Below, in pieces: positions 51,505 through 60,230 of a stretch of DNA of 64,000 bases. Source of the stretch: Polaribacter aestuariivivens. Its GTDB lineage: Bacteria > Bacteroidota > Bacteroidia > Flavobacteriales > Flavobacteriaceae. The notes below the pieces were generated by a model. It was not told where the DNA came from and ran no database searches. It saw nothing but the letters and a program-made list of their open reading frames with translations. The stretch lies in the NCBI RefSeq assembly GCF_005885675.1, contig NZ_VANR01000003.1, forward strand, positions 62,001-126,000, read 5' to 3'. How positions within the stretch are numbered: the stretch's first letter is position 1; each line of letters opens with the position of its first letter. A program made the translations under genes and the position numbers.

Positions 51505-54012
51505 TTATTTAAGAAATATTTTTTTTGAAAACATTCCTTTTTTTGAGTTTAATTTTAAAATGTAAACACCATTTTTAAAATTTAAAAGAGAAACTTTTTT
51601 ATTTCTATCATTATTTTCCAAAGCAATTTCTTTTAACTTTTTCCCTAAAACATCAAAAACAGTAAGTTTTGTAACGTTTTCTAAAGCTCCCTTAATATTT
51701 AGTGTTTTATTTTCCGAGATAAAAATATTTACATTTTGTAAACTTTCATTTTTAATGTTTAACGTTTTATAACTTGTATGAAGAAAAAAACGACCAACTC
51801 CATCATAGCCTTCGTCTAAATCTATAGAAATATTCTTGTTTTCTTCTAGTTTTGTAAAGGTATTTAAATAACGATCTTCTAAATAAATGTTGATTCCTTC
51901 TGGTTTGTTTTGAGAAATAATTTTGAAATCAATTTGTCTATCTCCTTTAATTCCAACAGGAATAATATTGTTTTCAAAATTACTATTTGGTAAGGTTTGA
52001 ATAGCCAAATTTTTACTATTAATATCACTTACAAGTTTTGTATATATATTTAAGTTTCCTACACCAGAAAACTGTGAGCTATCATAGCCATTATCAAACC
52101 CAGTTGTTTTGTTTTTATAATAAAAAATGTTAGTATTTTTTTTATAATTGTCTAAATTAGATACAACTAGTTCTAAAGAAAAAATTTGATTTTCTATTTT
52201 ATTAAAAACATCTGTTGCTTGGTGACTTTGCCATGATTCTAAATAATTAAAAGTTCCACTTCCAGAAGCATCAACAAAAAAACCTTGTCCTGGTGCAATA
52301 AACCTTGCTGCAGAAGCATTATTTATGGTAACATAATCATCGATTGTATTGTCCCAAAGCCAAAGTGTTTCTTCACTTAAAACGCTTGTGTTGTTGCTTA
52401 GTAAATTATTTGCGTTGGCATTTGAATTTGCGGGTAAATAAGATGGAAAAGGATTTCCAATTAAATTGGAATTATCAATAGTTCCTGTTGAAACAGAAAT
52501 TGAAACATCTGTTGTTGGCATATTTCCTGTAAAACTAATACTTCCAGTGCTTGAAAGTTGTACTCCATAACCTTTTCCGTTAGTTAAAGAACCTGTAGAA
52601 CTTGGTTGATAAAATATGTAACCAGTTCCAGCGAAGCCCATAGTTGTGCTATTATCATAATAATACAAACCAACATTACCATTTCCTGTGTTTAAAGTAT
52701 TACTACTAATAAAGTTTTCAACTGTTTCACCAACAACTGGAGGAGATGCGTTGTAATACTTTTGTCCATTCGCAATATCTCTTGTGTAAGTTAGGTTGCC
52801 AGTAGAAGTTCCAGAAATAATTAAAGAACTACCAGAATTTAAAGATAAACCACTATTGGTAGTAAGATTACCATTTACAGTCAAAGCCCCAGACACAGAA
52901 AGTGAAGCTCCAGAGTTTATGGTCAAATCATTTATATTTGCAGTTGTACTGATATCAATATTAGGATAATTTGTAGCTGTTGGTATAGTTACATTTAAAC
53001 TACATTCAGGCACGTAACCATCCAACCAATTTGTAGTTTCAGACCAATTACTGTCTGTACTTCCAGTCCAAGTGAAAGAGGTTAATTCTCCTCCATCAGT
53101 AAAAGTCCAACTATAAGTAGCAATTATACTAGCTTTTGCTGCGATTGCTGCAGGAGAGCAATGTTTAGAACTTCCTCCATGAAAAGCAATTCCTGTTTGC
53201 AATGTTTGTGCCTCCCAGCCAATTAAAAGAGCATTATAATTTGCTAAAGATAATTTAGCTCCCTGAAATATATTATTCATAGATGTAACACCACTAACAT
53301 CCCAACCGCTAATATCTTGGTCAAATGCACTATTTCTAAAAGTATTATTCATGGTGGTTGCAGAGGTCGTTGTCCATCCAGAAATATCTTGATTAAATAA
53401 TGAAGCTCCATTAAACAAATTATTAAAATTTGTAACCCCACTTACTACCCAATTACTAATATCTTCATTAAATGAAGTGCAGTTTCTAAACATTTGAGCA
53501 ATGTTTGTTAGGTTACTCATATTCCAACTATTCCAATTTGTTGTACTACCAGTTCCAATTGCAGTAGCATCTCTAAACATTCTTAAAGTAGTCAAGCAAG
53601 AAGTTAAATTAGGTGTATCAGAAGCATTAATTACTAAATTTGAACAACCATCAAAAGCTCTAGACATACTCGTCCAAACTTGATTTGTACCCCATTGTTC
53701 TACAGATAAAATCTTATCTTTATCTCCAGTGGCATTAAAATAAATTCTATTAAATGTACCTGTTATGGTAACAGTATAAGTATTTGCAGTTGTATAAGTA
53801 TGTGAAGCGTTACCTGTATATGTCGTTAAATCACTTGAACCATCACCCCAATTTACATTGTAACTATATCCAACTCCAGTAGTTGGTATGGTTATGGTTT
53901 CGCCTGCGGTTGTAGTTTGCCATGTTGTTATAAACTCAGTTTGAGCTATACATTTAGAGGAAATTAATAAGAACACGAAAACTAAAAAAATGCGTTTATG
54001 GGGGAATAACAT
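51505..54012 (-). CDS. BspA-like (DUF285) surface protein with type IX sorting domain
   Basis: An 835-residue secreted protein: signal peptide (1-23, ISSKCIAQ), a PKD-like beta domain (about 40-95, NVNWGDGSSD, HTYTTANTYTVTITG), a DUF285/BspA-type repeat region (about 110-265) with repeats such as FNQDISGWTTTSATTMNNTF and FDQDISGWDVSGVTSMNNIF, a long beta-rich middle part, and a C-terminal type IX sorting domain (LTVFDVLGKKLKEIALENND ending FSKKIFLK). It is exported by the T9SS and probably surface-attached or released. Its binding target is unknown. Confidence 0.92.
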   Translation of the reverse strand: MLFPHKRIFLVFVFLLISSKCIAQTEFITTWQTTTAGETITIPTTGVGYSYNVNWGDGSSDLTTYTGNASHTYTTANTYTVTITGTFNRIYFNATGDKDKILSVEQWGTNQVWTSMSRAFDGCSNLVINASDTPNLTSCLTTLRMFRDATAIGTGSTTNWNSWNMSNLTNIAQMFRNCTSFNEDISNWVVSGVTNFNNLFNGASLFNQDISGWTTTSATTMNNTFRNSAFDQDISGWDVSGVTSMNNIFQGAKLSLANYNALLIGWEAQTLQTGIAFHGGSSKHCSPAAIAAKASIIATYSWTFTDGGELTSFTWTGSTDSNWSETTNWLDGYVPECSLNVTIPTATNYPNIDISTTANINDLTINSGASLSVSGALTVNGNLTTNSGLSLNSGSSLIISGTSTGNLTYTRDIANGQKYYNASPPVVGETVENFISSNTLNTGNGNVGLYYYDNSTTMGFAGTGYIFYQPSSTGSLTNGKGYGVQLSSTGSISFTGNMPTTDVSISVSTGTIDNSNLIGNPFPSYLPANSNANANNLLSNNTSVLSEETLWLWDNTIDDYVTINNASAARFIAPGQGFFVDASGSGTFNYLESWQSHQATDVFNKIENQIFSLELVVSNLDNYKKNTNIFYYKNKTTGFDNGYDSSQFSGVGNLNIYTKLVSDINSKNLAIQTLPNSNFENNIIPVGIKGDRQIDFKIISQNKPEGINIYLEDRYLNTFTKLEENKNISIDLDEGYDGVGRFFLHTSYKTLNIKNESLQNVNIFISENKTLNIKGALENVTKLTVFDVLGKKLKEIALENNDRNKKVSLLNFKNGVYILKLNSKKGMFSKKIFLK

Positions 54013-54099
54013 ATCATTTTAATTTACCATAAATATACACTAAAATTTTGAGTTTTCATAATTGGTAACTAGGCACTAGATGTCGTATTTTTACATTCA

Positions 54100-55182
54100 T
54101 TGGAAGCTAAAAATAAATATAGAAAAATTATTCATGTAGATATGGATGCATTTTATGCCTCTGTAGCAGAATTAGACAACCCAGAATTAAGAGGTAAAGC
54201 TATTGCAGTTGGTGGTGGTGGAGATAGAGGTGTAGTTTCTGCAGCAAGTTATGAAGCACGAAAATTTGGTGTAAAATCTGCGATGAGTAATGTTTTAGCG
54301 AAGAAAAAATGTCCACATTTAATTTTTGTAAAATCTGATTTTGCACGCTATAAAGAGCTATCAGCAAAAATTAGAGAAATTTTTTACGAGTATACAGATT
54401 TGGTTGAACCACTTTCTCTGGATGAAGCTTATTTAGACGTTACCGAAAACAAAAAGGGAAACCCGTCTGCAAACGATATTGCTAGAGAAATTCGCCAGAG
54501 AATTTATGACGAAACAGGTTTACGAGCTTCTGCAGGAATTTCCATTAACAAATTTATTGCAAAAGTAGCTTCAGATATCAACAAACCTAATGGGCAAAAA
54601 ACGGTTCATCCAGAAGAGGTTATTAAATTCTTAGAAGAATTACCCGTAAATAAATTTTATGGAGTTGGTAAAGTTACTGCTGCAAAAATGTATAATTTGG
54701 GCATTTTTGTTGGAAATGATTTAAAGAAAAAATCGCTGGAAGAATTGGTAACTTTATTCGGAAAATCTGGTACCCATTATTACAATATTGTTCGAGGTAT
54801 TCATAATAGCGCTGTAAAACCTAATAGAATTCGCAAGTCTTTAGCAGCAGAAAGAACGTTTAGTGAAAACATTTCATCAGAAATTTTTATGATTGAAAAG
54901 TTAGATAAAATTGCAGATGAATTGGAAAGAAGAATGCTAAAAAACGATACGAAAGGAAAAACCATCACCTTAAAGATTAAATATTCCGACTTTACACAGC
55001 AAACGAGAAGCAAAACAAAAACATATTTTATGCAAAAGAAAAAAGATTTTTTTCCTGTGGTAAAAGAGTTGTTATTTCAAGATAAATTGGTAAATTCTGT
55101 GCGTTTATTAGGAATTTCTTTCGGGAACTTAAACACAGAAATTAAAGAACCAGTTTGGGTACAGTTAAAGTTTGATTTTTAA
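54100..55182 (+). CDS. dinB: DNA polymerase IV (Y-family translesion polymerase)
   Basis: DinB copies damaged DNA at low fidelity. The 360-residue product has IIHVDMDAFYASVAELDNPE with metal-binding aspartates at 14 and 16, the GRAVAVGG-type GKAIAVGGGGDRGVVSAASY, LSLDEAYLDVTENKKGNPSA, SAGISINKFIAKVASDINKP, and a C-terminal little-finger domain. The start is TTG at 54100, as no ATG is in frame upstream. TATTTTTA a few bases before it resembles a -7 box, which would make a very short leader. No SOS box is evident. Confidence 0.95.
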   Translation: MEAKNKYRKIIHVDMDAFYASVAELDNPELRGKAIAVGGGGDRGVVSAASYEARKFGVKSAMSNVLAKKKCPHLIFVKSDFARYKELSAKIREIFYEYTDLVEPLSLDEAYLDVTENKKGNPSANDIAREIRQRIYDETGLRASAGISINKFIAKVASDINKPNGQKTVHPEEVIKFLEELPVNKFYGVGKVTAAKMYNLGIFVGNDLKKKSLEELVTLFGKSGTHYYNIVRGIHNSAVKPNRIRKSLAAERTFSENISSEIFMIEKLDKIADELERRMLKNDTKGKTITLKIKYSDFTQQTRSKTKTYFMQKKKDFFPVVKELLFQDKLVNSVRLLGISFGNLNTEIKEPVWVQLKFDF

Positions 55183-55220
55183 CGCACAGCGTTTTTAAGT
55201 ATTTTATCAGCAGTATGTAA

Positions 55221-55243
55221 TTCCTGTGAAAACAGGAATCCAT
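55221..55243. repeat. Short palindromic repeat (TTCCTGT GAAA ACAGGAA)
   Basis: A 7-bp perfect inverted repeat with a GAAA loop followed by TCCAT. From recall, similar units (CCTGCGAAAGCAGGAATCCA type) are dispersed between genes in Flavobacteria. It lies in the gap before the polyketide operon. Confidence 0.55.
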
Positions 55244-55297
55244 AAGTTAGCTAGTTTGTATTCTTTTCTTTTTTGATATTAAAAACATAAAATAAAC

Positions 55298-55768
55298 ATG
55301 AAAATTATCAGAACAAATTCAGAAAATAAAGATTTTATCAATTTGGTAAAAGAATTAGATGCTTATTTAAAAATAACGGATGGAGATGAACACGATTTTT
55401 ACAATCAATTTAATAATATTGATGTTTTAAAATATGTGGTTGTAGTTTATGTTGATACTGAAATAAATTCAGCACAAGTGAAGATTCCTGTTGGTTGTGG
55501 TGCTATTAAAAAGTTCAACAATATTTCTATGGAAGTAAAACGTATGTATGTTTTTCCAGAATACAGAGGTAAAGGAATTGCACGAAAAATTCTTTCAGAA
55601 TTAGAAGTTTGGGCAGTAGCATTAGGATACAAAAAATGTGTTTTAGAAACAGGAAAAAGACAAGTAGAAGCAGTACAATTTTATAAAAAATGTGATTATA
55701 CAGTTATTCTAAATTATGGGCAATACAAAAATATGGAAAACAGTATTTGCTTTGAAAAACAACTCTAA
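55298..55768 (+). CDS. GNAT-family acetyltransferase, first gene of the polyketide operon
   Basis: A 156-residue product with the GNAT core: KIPVGCGAIKKFNNISMEVK, RMYVFPEYRGKGIARKILSE (acetyl-CoA loop YRGKGIAR), KCVLETGKRQVEAVQFYKKC. The acceptor is unknown. Its stop is directly followed by the ATG of the flavoprotein gene, so it is cotranscribed with the operon, but it may be an unrelated passenger. Confidence 0.88.
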   Translation: MKIIRTNSENKDFINLVKELDAYLKITDGDEHDFYNQFNNIDVLKYVVVVYVDTEINSAQVKIPVGCGAIKKFNNISMEVKRMYVFPEYRGKGIARKILSELEVWAVALGYKKCVLETGKRQVEAVQFYKKCDYTVILNYGQYKNMENSICFEKQL

Positions 55769-56878
55769 ATGAACTACAGTTATTGGGAATTAAAAGAATG
55801 GTTTACAAACATCGATTTTACCATCGTTGGTAGTGGAATTGTAGGTTTAAATTGTGCTTTAGAATTAAAGAAAAAACATCCAAAATCCAATATTCTAATT
55901 CTCGAAAAAGGAATGTTACCTCAAGGAGCCAGTACAAAAAACGCTGGTTTTGCTTGTTTTGGAAGTCTTTCTGAATTGATAGACGATTTAAATTCTCACA
56001 CAGAACAAGAGGTTTATAATTTGGTTGATAAACGCTGGAAAGGGTTACAATTATTACGAAAAAATTTAGGCGATAAAAATATCGATTTTCAACAAAATAA
56101 AGGTTTTGAATTGTGTGAAAACGAAGCCTTTTTTGAAGAATGTATTTCAAGAAAAGATGAAATGAATCAATTGTTAAAACCTATTTTTAAGAGTGATGTT
56201 TTTTCAGAATCAGAAAATGTTTTTGGATTTCAAAAAATTCATCCTAAATACATTGTAAATAATTTTGAAGGGCAAATTGATACAGGAAAAATGGCTTTTC
56301 AACTATTACAAAAAGTACAAAAATTAGGCGTTAAAATTCTCAACAACATTTCTGTAGAAAGTTTTGTTGAAAGTGGAAATCAAGTTGAAGTAAAAACGGA
56401 TAAAATCAATTTTAAAACCAATAAATTATGTATTGCTACAAACGGATTTGCAAATCAGCTTTTAAATGAAAAAGTACAACCTGCAAGAGCACAAGTACTG
56501 ATTACAAAGCCCATTAAAAATCTGAATATTAAAGGCACTTTCCATTTAGACAAAGGATATTATTATTTCAGAAATATAAATAATAGAATTCTGTTTGGCG
56601 GAGGCAGAAATCTTGATTTTAAAACCGAAGAAACTTCTGAATTCGGACAGACAAAAATTATTCAAAATCAATTAGAAAAAATTTTAAAAGAAACGATTTT
56701 ACCAAATACAAATTTTGAAATTGAGCATAGATGGAGTGGAGTTATGGGTGTTGGCAATCAGAAAAAAGCCATTGTAAAACAAATTTCTAATAACGTTTTT
56801 TGCGGAGTTCGTTTAGGAGGAATGGGTGTTGCAATTGGAAGTTTGGTTGGTAAGGAATTAGCAGAATTATTAGATTAA
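55769..56878 (+). CDS. DadA/DAO-type FAD-dependent oxidoreductase
   Basis: A 369-residue flavoprotein: FTIVGSGIVGLNCALELKKK is the FAD loop at about 17-36, LILEKGMLPQGASTKNAGFA a DAO-family segment, and HRWSGVMGVGNQKKAIVKQI with FCGVRLGGMGVAIGSLVGKE the C-terminal FAD contact. The family oxidises amines or amino acids; the substrate here is unknown. Its stop TAA shares a base with the next ATG (TAATG), indicating coupling. Confidence 0.88.
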   Translation: MNYSYWELKEWFTNIDFTIVGSGIVGLNCALELKKKHPKSNILILEKGMLPQGASTKNAGFACFGSLSELIDDLNSHTEQEVYNLVDKRWKGLQLLRKNLGDKNIDFQQNKGFELCENEAFFEECISRKDEMNQLLKPIFKSDVFSESENVFGFQKIHPKYIVNNFEGQIDTGKMAFQLLQKVQKLGVKILNNISVESFVESGNQVEVKTDKINFKTNKLCIATNGFANQLLNEKVQPARAQVLITKPIKNLNIKGTFHLDKGYYYFRNINNRILFGGGRNLDFKTEETSEFGQTKIIQNQLEKILKETILPNTNFEIEHRWSGVMGVGNQKKAIVKQISNNVFCGVRLGGMGVAIGSLVGKELAELLD

Positions 56879-58014
56879 TGACTCAAGAAAAAACAACTTT
56901 TGAAATAATTATAATTGGAGGTGGTTTGGCTGGTTTGTGCAACGCTATTCATTTATCAAAATTTGGAAAAAAGGTTTTACTAATTGAAAAAAACGAATAC
57001 CCAAAACACAAAGTTTGTGGCGAATATATTTCGAATGAAGTTTTACCATATTTAGAATTTTTAGAGATAAATCCGTTTGATTTTGGTGCTGTTAAAATTG
57101 ATAATTTTCAACTATCTACAACAAAAAATAAAGTGATTTCAGCAAAATTACCTTTGGGTGGATTTGGAATTTCGCGTTACCAATTCGATTTTGTTTTATC
57201 AGAAAAAGCAAAAGAAAATGGCGTTGTAATTTTACATGATTCTGTTTTAAATGTTGATTTTAAAGAAGATGAATTCACAATAGAAACAAAAGAAAACGAC
57301 TCTTTTAAATCAAAAATTTGCATTGGTGCTTTTGGGAAACGTTCTTTATTAGACGTAAAAATGGAGCGTGATTTTATCCAGAAAAAATCGCCTTATTTGG
57401 GTGTAAAAATGCATGTAAAAGGAGATTTTCCATCAGATTTGGTGGCGCTTCATAATTTTAAAGGCGGTTATTGTGGCGTTTCTAAAGTAGAAAATAACAC
57501 GATAAACTTATGTTACATTACCAGTTTTTCAGCATTCAAAAAGTATAAAAATATTGACGATTTTCAAGAAAATGTGGTTTTCAAAAATAAGTTTTTAAAA
57601 GAGGTATTTCAAAACTCAAAAACAGTTTGGGAGCAACCATTGTCTATCAGTCAAATTTCGTTTGAAACTAAAAAGCCTGTGGAAAATCACATCATCATGT
57701 GTGGAGATGCTGCAGGAATGATTCATCCACTTTGTGGAAATGGAATGAGTATGGCCATTCAATCTGCACAAATTGCATCTAAATTGATTCTAAATTACTC
57801 AAATGGTAAAATCGAATCAAGAAAGGAACTCGAAAAACAGTATATTAGACAGTGGAACAAACAATTTAAATGGCGTTTACAAGCAGGTCACTTTATTGCG
57901 ATGTTGTTTCGAAAAGACAAAATAGCATCATTTTTACTATCAATCTTAAAGAAAATGCCGTTTTTGTTGCCCATCATTATCAAACAAACTCACGGAAAAC
58001 GAATTAATAACTAA
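56878..58014 (+). CDS. FAD-dependent geranylgeranyl-reductase/UbiH-like oxidoreductase
   Basis: A 378-residue flavoprotein: EIIIIGGGLAGLCNAIHLSK is the FAD loop at about 9-28, then EKNEYPKHKVCGEYISNEVL, a signature of geranylgeranyl-reductase-like enzymes, and the second FAD motif HIIMCGDAAGMIHPLCGNGM followed by SMAIQSA. Such enzymes reduce or hydroxylate hydrophobic chains or rings. In this operon it is a candidate tailoring enzyme for the polyketide product. It overlaps both neighbours by one base. Confidence 0.88.
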   Translation: MTQEKTTFEIIIIGGGLAGLCNAIHLSKFGKKVLLIEKNEYPKHKVCGEYISNEVLPYLEFLEINPFDFGAVKIDNFQLSTTKNKVISAKLPLGGFGISRYQFDFVLSEKAKENGVVILHDSVLNVDFKEDEFTIETKENDSFKSKICIGAFGKRSLLDVKMERDFIQKKSPYLGVKMHVKGDFPSDLVALHNFKGGYCGVSKVENNTINLCYITSFSAFKKYKNIDDFQENVVFKNKFLKEVFQNSKTVWEQPLSISQISFETKKPVENHIIMCGDAAGMIHPLCGNGMSMAIQSAQIASKLILNYSNGKIESRKELEKQYIRQWNKQFKWRLQAGHFIAMLFRKDKIASFLLSILKKMPFLLPIIIKQTHGKRINN

Positions 58015-58724
58015 TGGATTTTTTCATCAGCACCAAACAGAGATCAGATAAAGAAGAATTGATGGACGATTTTTCTATTGGTGGCGATTTGTTACGAGAT
58101 ACGTTAGATAAATTAGAGAATATAAACAGGTGGTTAGGTGGAAATAAAGTGACTGTAAATGGCTTACAGTCTCTTTTGAAACATCAGCCAAAAGAAGAAG
58201 AAATTACCATTATAGATGTGGGTTGTGGTCATGGAGATATTTTACGAGATGTGGCAAAATTTGGTAGAAAACATAATTATAAATTTAAATTGATTGGAGT
58301 AGATGCCAACCCAACTGCGATTGATTATGCAAATGAATTGTCTGTAAATTATCCTGAATTGAGTTTTGAAACACAAGATATTTTTTCTGATGATTTTAAA
58401 AATAGAACCTTTGATGTAGTTTTAGCGACGTTATTCTTGCATCATTTTAAAGAACCAGAACTAGTTCCGTTTTTAGGAAACACGTTAAAACAAACCAAGA
58501 TAGGAATTGTGGTAAACGATTTGCACCGACATAAATTAGCATATTATTTATTTATGCTATTATCTATTTTTATCTCTAATAAAATGATTATAGAAGATGG
58601 ATTAACATCAGTTTTAAGAGGATTTAAAAGAGGTGATTTAGAGAGAATGTCAACAAAATTAAAAGTAAAACCAAGAATTCAATGGAAATGGGCTTTTCGT
58701 TTTCTGTGGATAATAAAAAAATAA
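58014..58724 (+). CDS. SAM-dependent methyltransferase in the polyketide operon
   Basis: A 236-residue class I methyltransferase: LMDDFSIGGDLLRDTLDKLE at the start, motif I ITIIDVGCGHGDILRDVAKF, LIGVDANPTAIDYANELS, and VVLATLFLHHFKEPELVPFL. The C-terminal part has a hydrophobic stretch (HKLAYYLFMLLSIFISNKMI), suggesting membrane association. Its place directly before the type III PKS suggests it methylates the polyketide. Start TAATG overlaps the preceding gene. Confidence 0.88.
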   Translation: MDFFISTKQRSDKEELMDDFSIGGDLLRDTLDKLENINRWLGGNKVTVNGLQSLLKHQPKEEEITIIDVGCGHGDILRDVAKFGRKHNYKFKLIGVDANPTAIDYANELSVNYPELSFETQDIFSDDFKNRTFDVVLATLFLHHFKEPELVPFLGNTLKQTKIGIVVNDLHRHKLAYYLFMLLSIFISNKMIIEDGLTSVLRGFKRGDLERMSTKLKVKPRIQWKWAFRFLWIIKK

Positions 58725-59777
58725 ATGAACGTAAAAATAACATCCGTTGCAAAGCAACTCCCAAAATATTATAGAGAAACGAAAGACATTATTCCGTTTG
58801 TAAAAATATGGATGCAAGATCAAGAAGAACGTTTTCAACGAAAAGTCATCAAACTTTTTGAAGGTGCAGGAGTTGACAAACGTTACTCTATTATGGATCC
58901 AGAAGAAGTTTTTACAGCCACTTCTTTTGAAGAAAAAAATGATATTTATACGAGAGAAGTTGTTCAGTTAGCAGAAAAATCACTCAAAAAATCGTTAGAA
59001 AAAGCCAATTTAAAAGCAACTGATGTAGATTATATCATTACTGTAAGTTGTACAGGTATTATGATTCCTTCTGTTGATGCGTATTTGATAAATTCCTTAG
59101 GAATGAAACAAGATATTGTGCGTTTGCCAGTTACAGAAATGGGTTGTGCAGCAGGTGTTTCTGGAATTATTTATGCGAAAAATTTCTTAAAAGCGAACCC
59201 AAATAAAAGAGCTGCAGTTATTGCAATAGAAGCACCAACAGCAACGTTTCAGTTAGACGATTTTTCGATGACTAACATTGTTTCTGCAGCCATTTTTGGT
59301 GATGGAGCTTCAGCAGTAATTTTATCTTCTTATGAAGAAGATCAAGGTCCAATCATTGTAGACGAAGCCATGTATCATTTTTATGATGCGACACACATGA
59401 TGGGTTTTAAATTGGTAAATACGGGTTTGCAAATGATTTTAGATAAAGAAGTTCCACAAAAAATTTCGGATCATTTTCCAGAAATTATTCATCCTTTTTT
59501 AGAAAATAACAACTTGACTATTGATGATATTGACCATTTAATTTTTCATCCAGGAGGAAAAAAAATTGTGCAAACAGTTGAAGATTTGTTTGGTGTTTTA
59601 GGTAAAAATATCAACGATACAAAAGAGGTGTTGCGTTTGTATGGAAACATGTCAAGTGCCACAGTTTTGTACGTTTTAGAGCGTTTTATGGATAGAAGCC
59701 CTGCAAAAGGCGAACGTGGAATTATGTTAAGTTTTGGTCCTGGATTTTCTGCGCAACGAATTTTGTTAGAATGGTAA
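58725..59777 (+). CDS. Type III polyketide synthase (chalcone/alkylresorcinol synthase-like)
   Basis: The enzyme extends an acyl starter with malonyl units and cyclises the chain. The 350-residue length is standard. The Cys-His-Asn triad is present: Cys141 in TEMGCAAGVSG, His275 in LIFHPGGKKI and Asn308 in LYGNMSSATVL. VSCTGIMIPSVDAYLINSLG and the C-terminal GERGIMLSFGPGFSAQRILL are family motifs. Bacterial homologues make alkylresorcinols, alkylpyrones or tetrahydroxynaphthalene; a lipid-type product fits the dedicated acyl-carrier genes downstream. The start ATG directly follows the methyltransferase stop. Confidence 0.93.
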   Translation: MNVKITSVAKQLPKYYRETKDIIPFVKIWMQDQEERFQRKVIKLFEGAGVDKRYSIMDPEEVFTATSFEEKNDIYTREVVQLAEKSLKKSLEKANLKATDVDYIITVSCTGIMIPSVDAYLINSLGMKQDIVRLPVTEMGCAAGVSGIIYAKNFLKANPNKRAAVIAIEAPTATFQLDDFSMTNIVSAAIFGDGASAVILSSYEEDQGPIIVDEAMYHFYDATHMMGFKLVNTGLQMILDKEVPQKISDHFPEIIHPFLENNNLTIDDIDHLIFHPGGKKIVQTVEDLFGVLGKNINDTKEVLRLYGNMSSATVLYVLERFMDRSPAKGERGIMLSFGPGFSAQRILLEW

Positions 59778-59788
59778 AAGGTTAACAC

Positions 59789-60229
59789 ATGAAATCATCA
59801 GAAATTATCAAACTATTACCCTATCAAAAACCATTTTTGTTTGTTGATGAAATTTCTGATGTTTCAGAAAACGGAATTATAGGAAACTACACATTTCAAC
59901 AAAACGAATTTTTTTACGAAGGTCATTTTAAAGAAAATCCTATTACACCAGGTGTAATTTTAACAGAAACCATGGCACAAATTGGTGTGGTTTGTTTAGG
60001 TATTTTTTTGTTGAAAAATGAAATTTCATCAGCAAAAAAACCACAAATTGCTTTAACTTCTAATGAAGTTGATTTCTTTTTACCAGTTTTACCCAAAGAA
60101 AAAGTAACCGTAATTTCCACAAAAGAATATTTTAGATTCAATAAACTAAAATGTTCTGTTAAAATGATGAATTCCAAAAACGAACTCGTTTGTAGAGGAA
60201 GTATTTCAGGAATGATAATTGCCAAATAA
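59789..60229 (+). CDS. FabZ-like hot-dog dehydratase
   Basis: A 146-residue hot-dog-fold protein of the FabA/FabZ type: IIKLLPYQKPFLFVDEISDV, then the active-site helix GHFKENPITPGVILTETMAQ with His46 and Glu60, the catalytic pair of FabZ. It probably removes water from a 3-hydroxyacyl chain on the operon's own carrier protein. It is 11 bp after the PKS and 1 bp before the ketosynthase ATG. Confidence 0.88.
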   Translation: MKSSEIIKLLPYQKPFLFVDEISDVSENGIIGNYTFQQNEFFYEGHFKENPITPGVILTETMAQIGVVCLGIFLLKNEISSAKKPQIALTSNEVDFFLPVLPKEKVTVISTKEYFRFNKLKCSVKMMNSKNELVCRGSISGMIIAK

Positions 60230-60230
60230 A

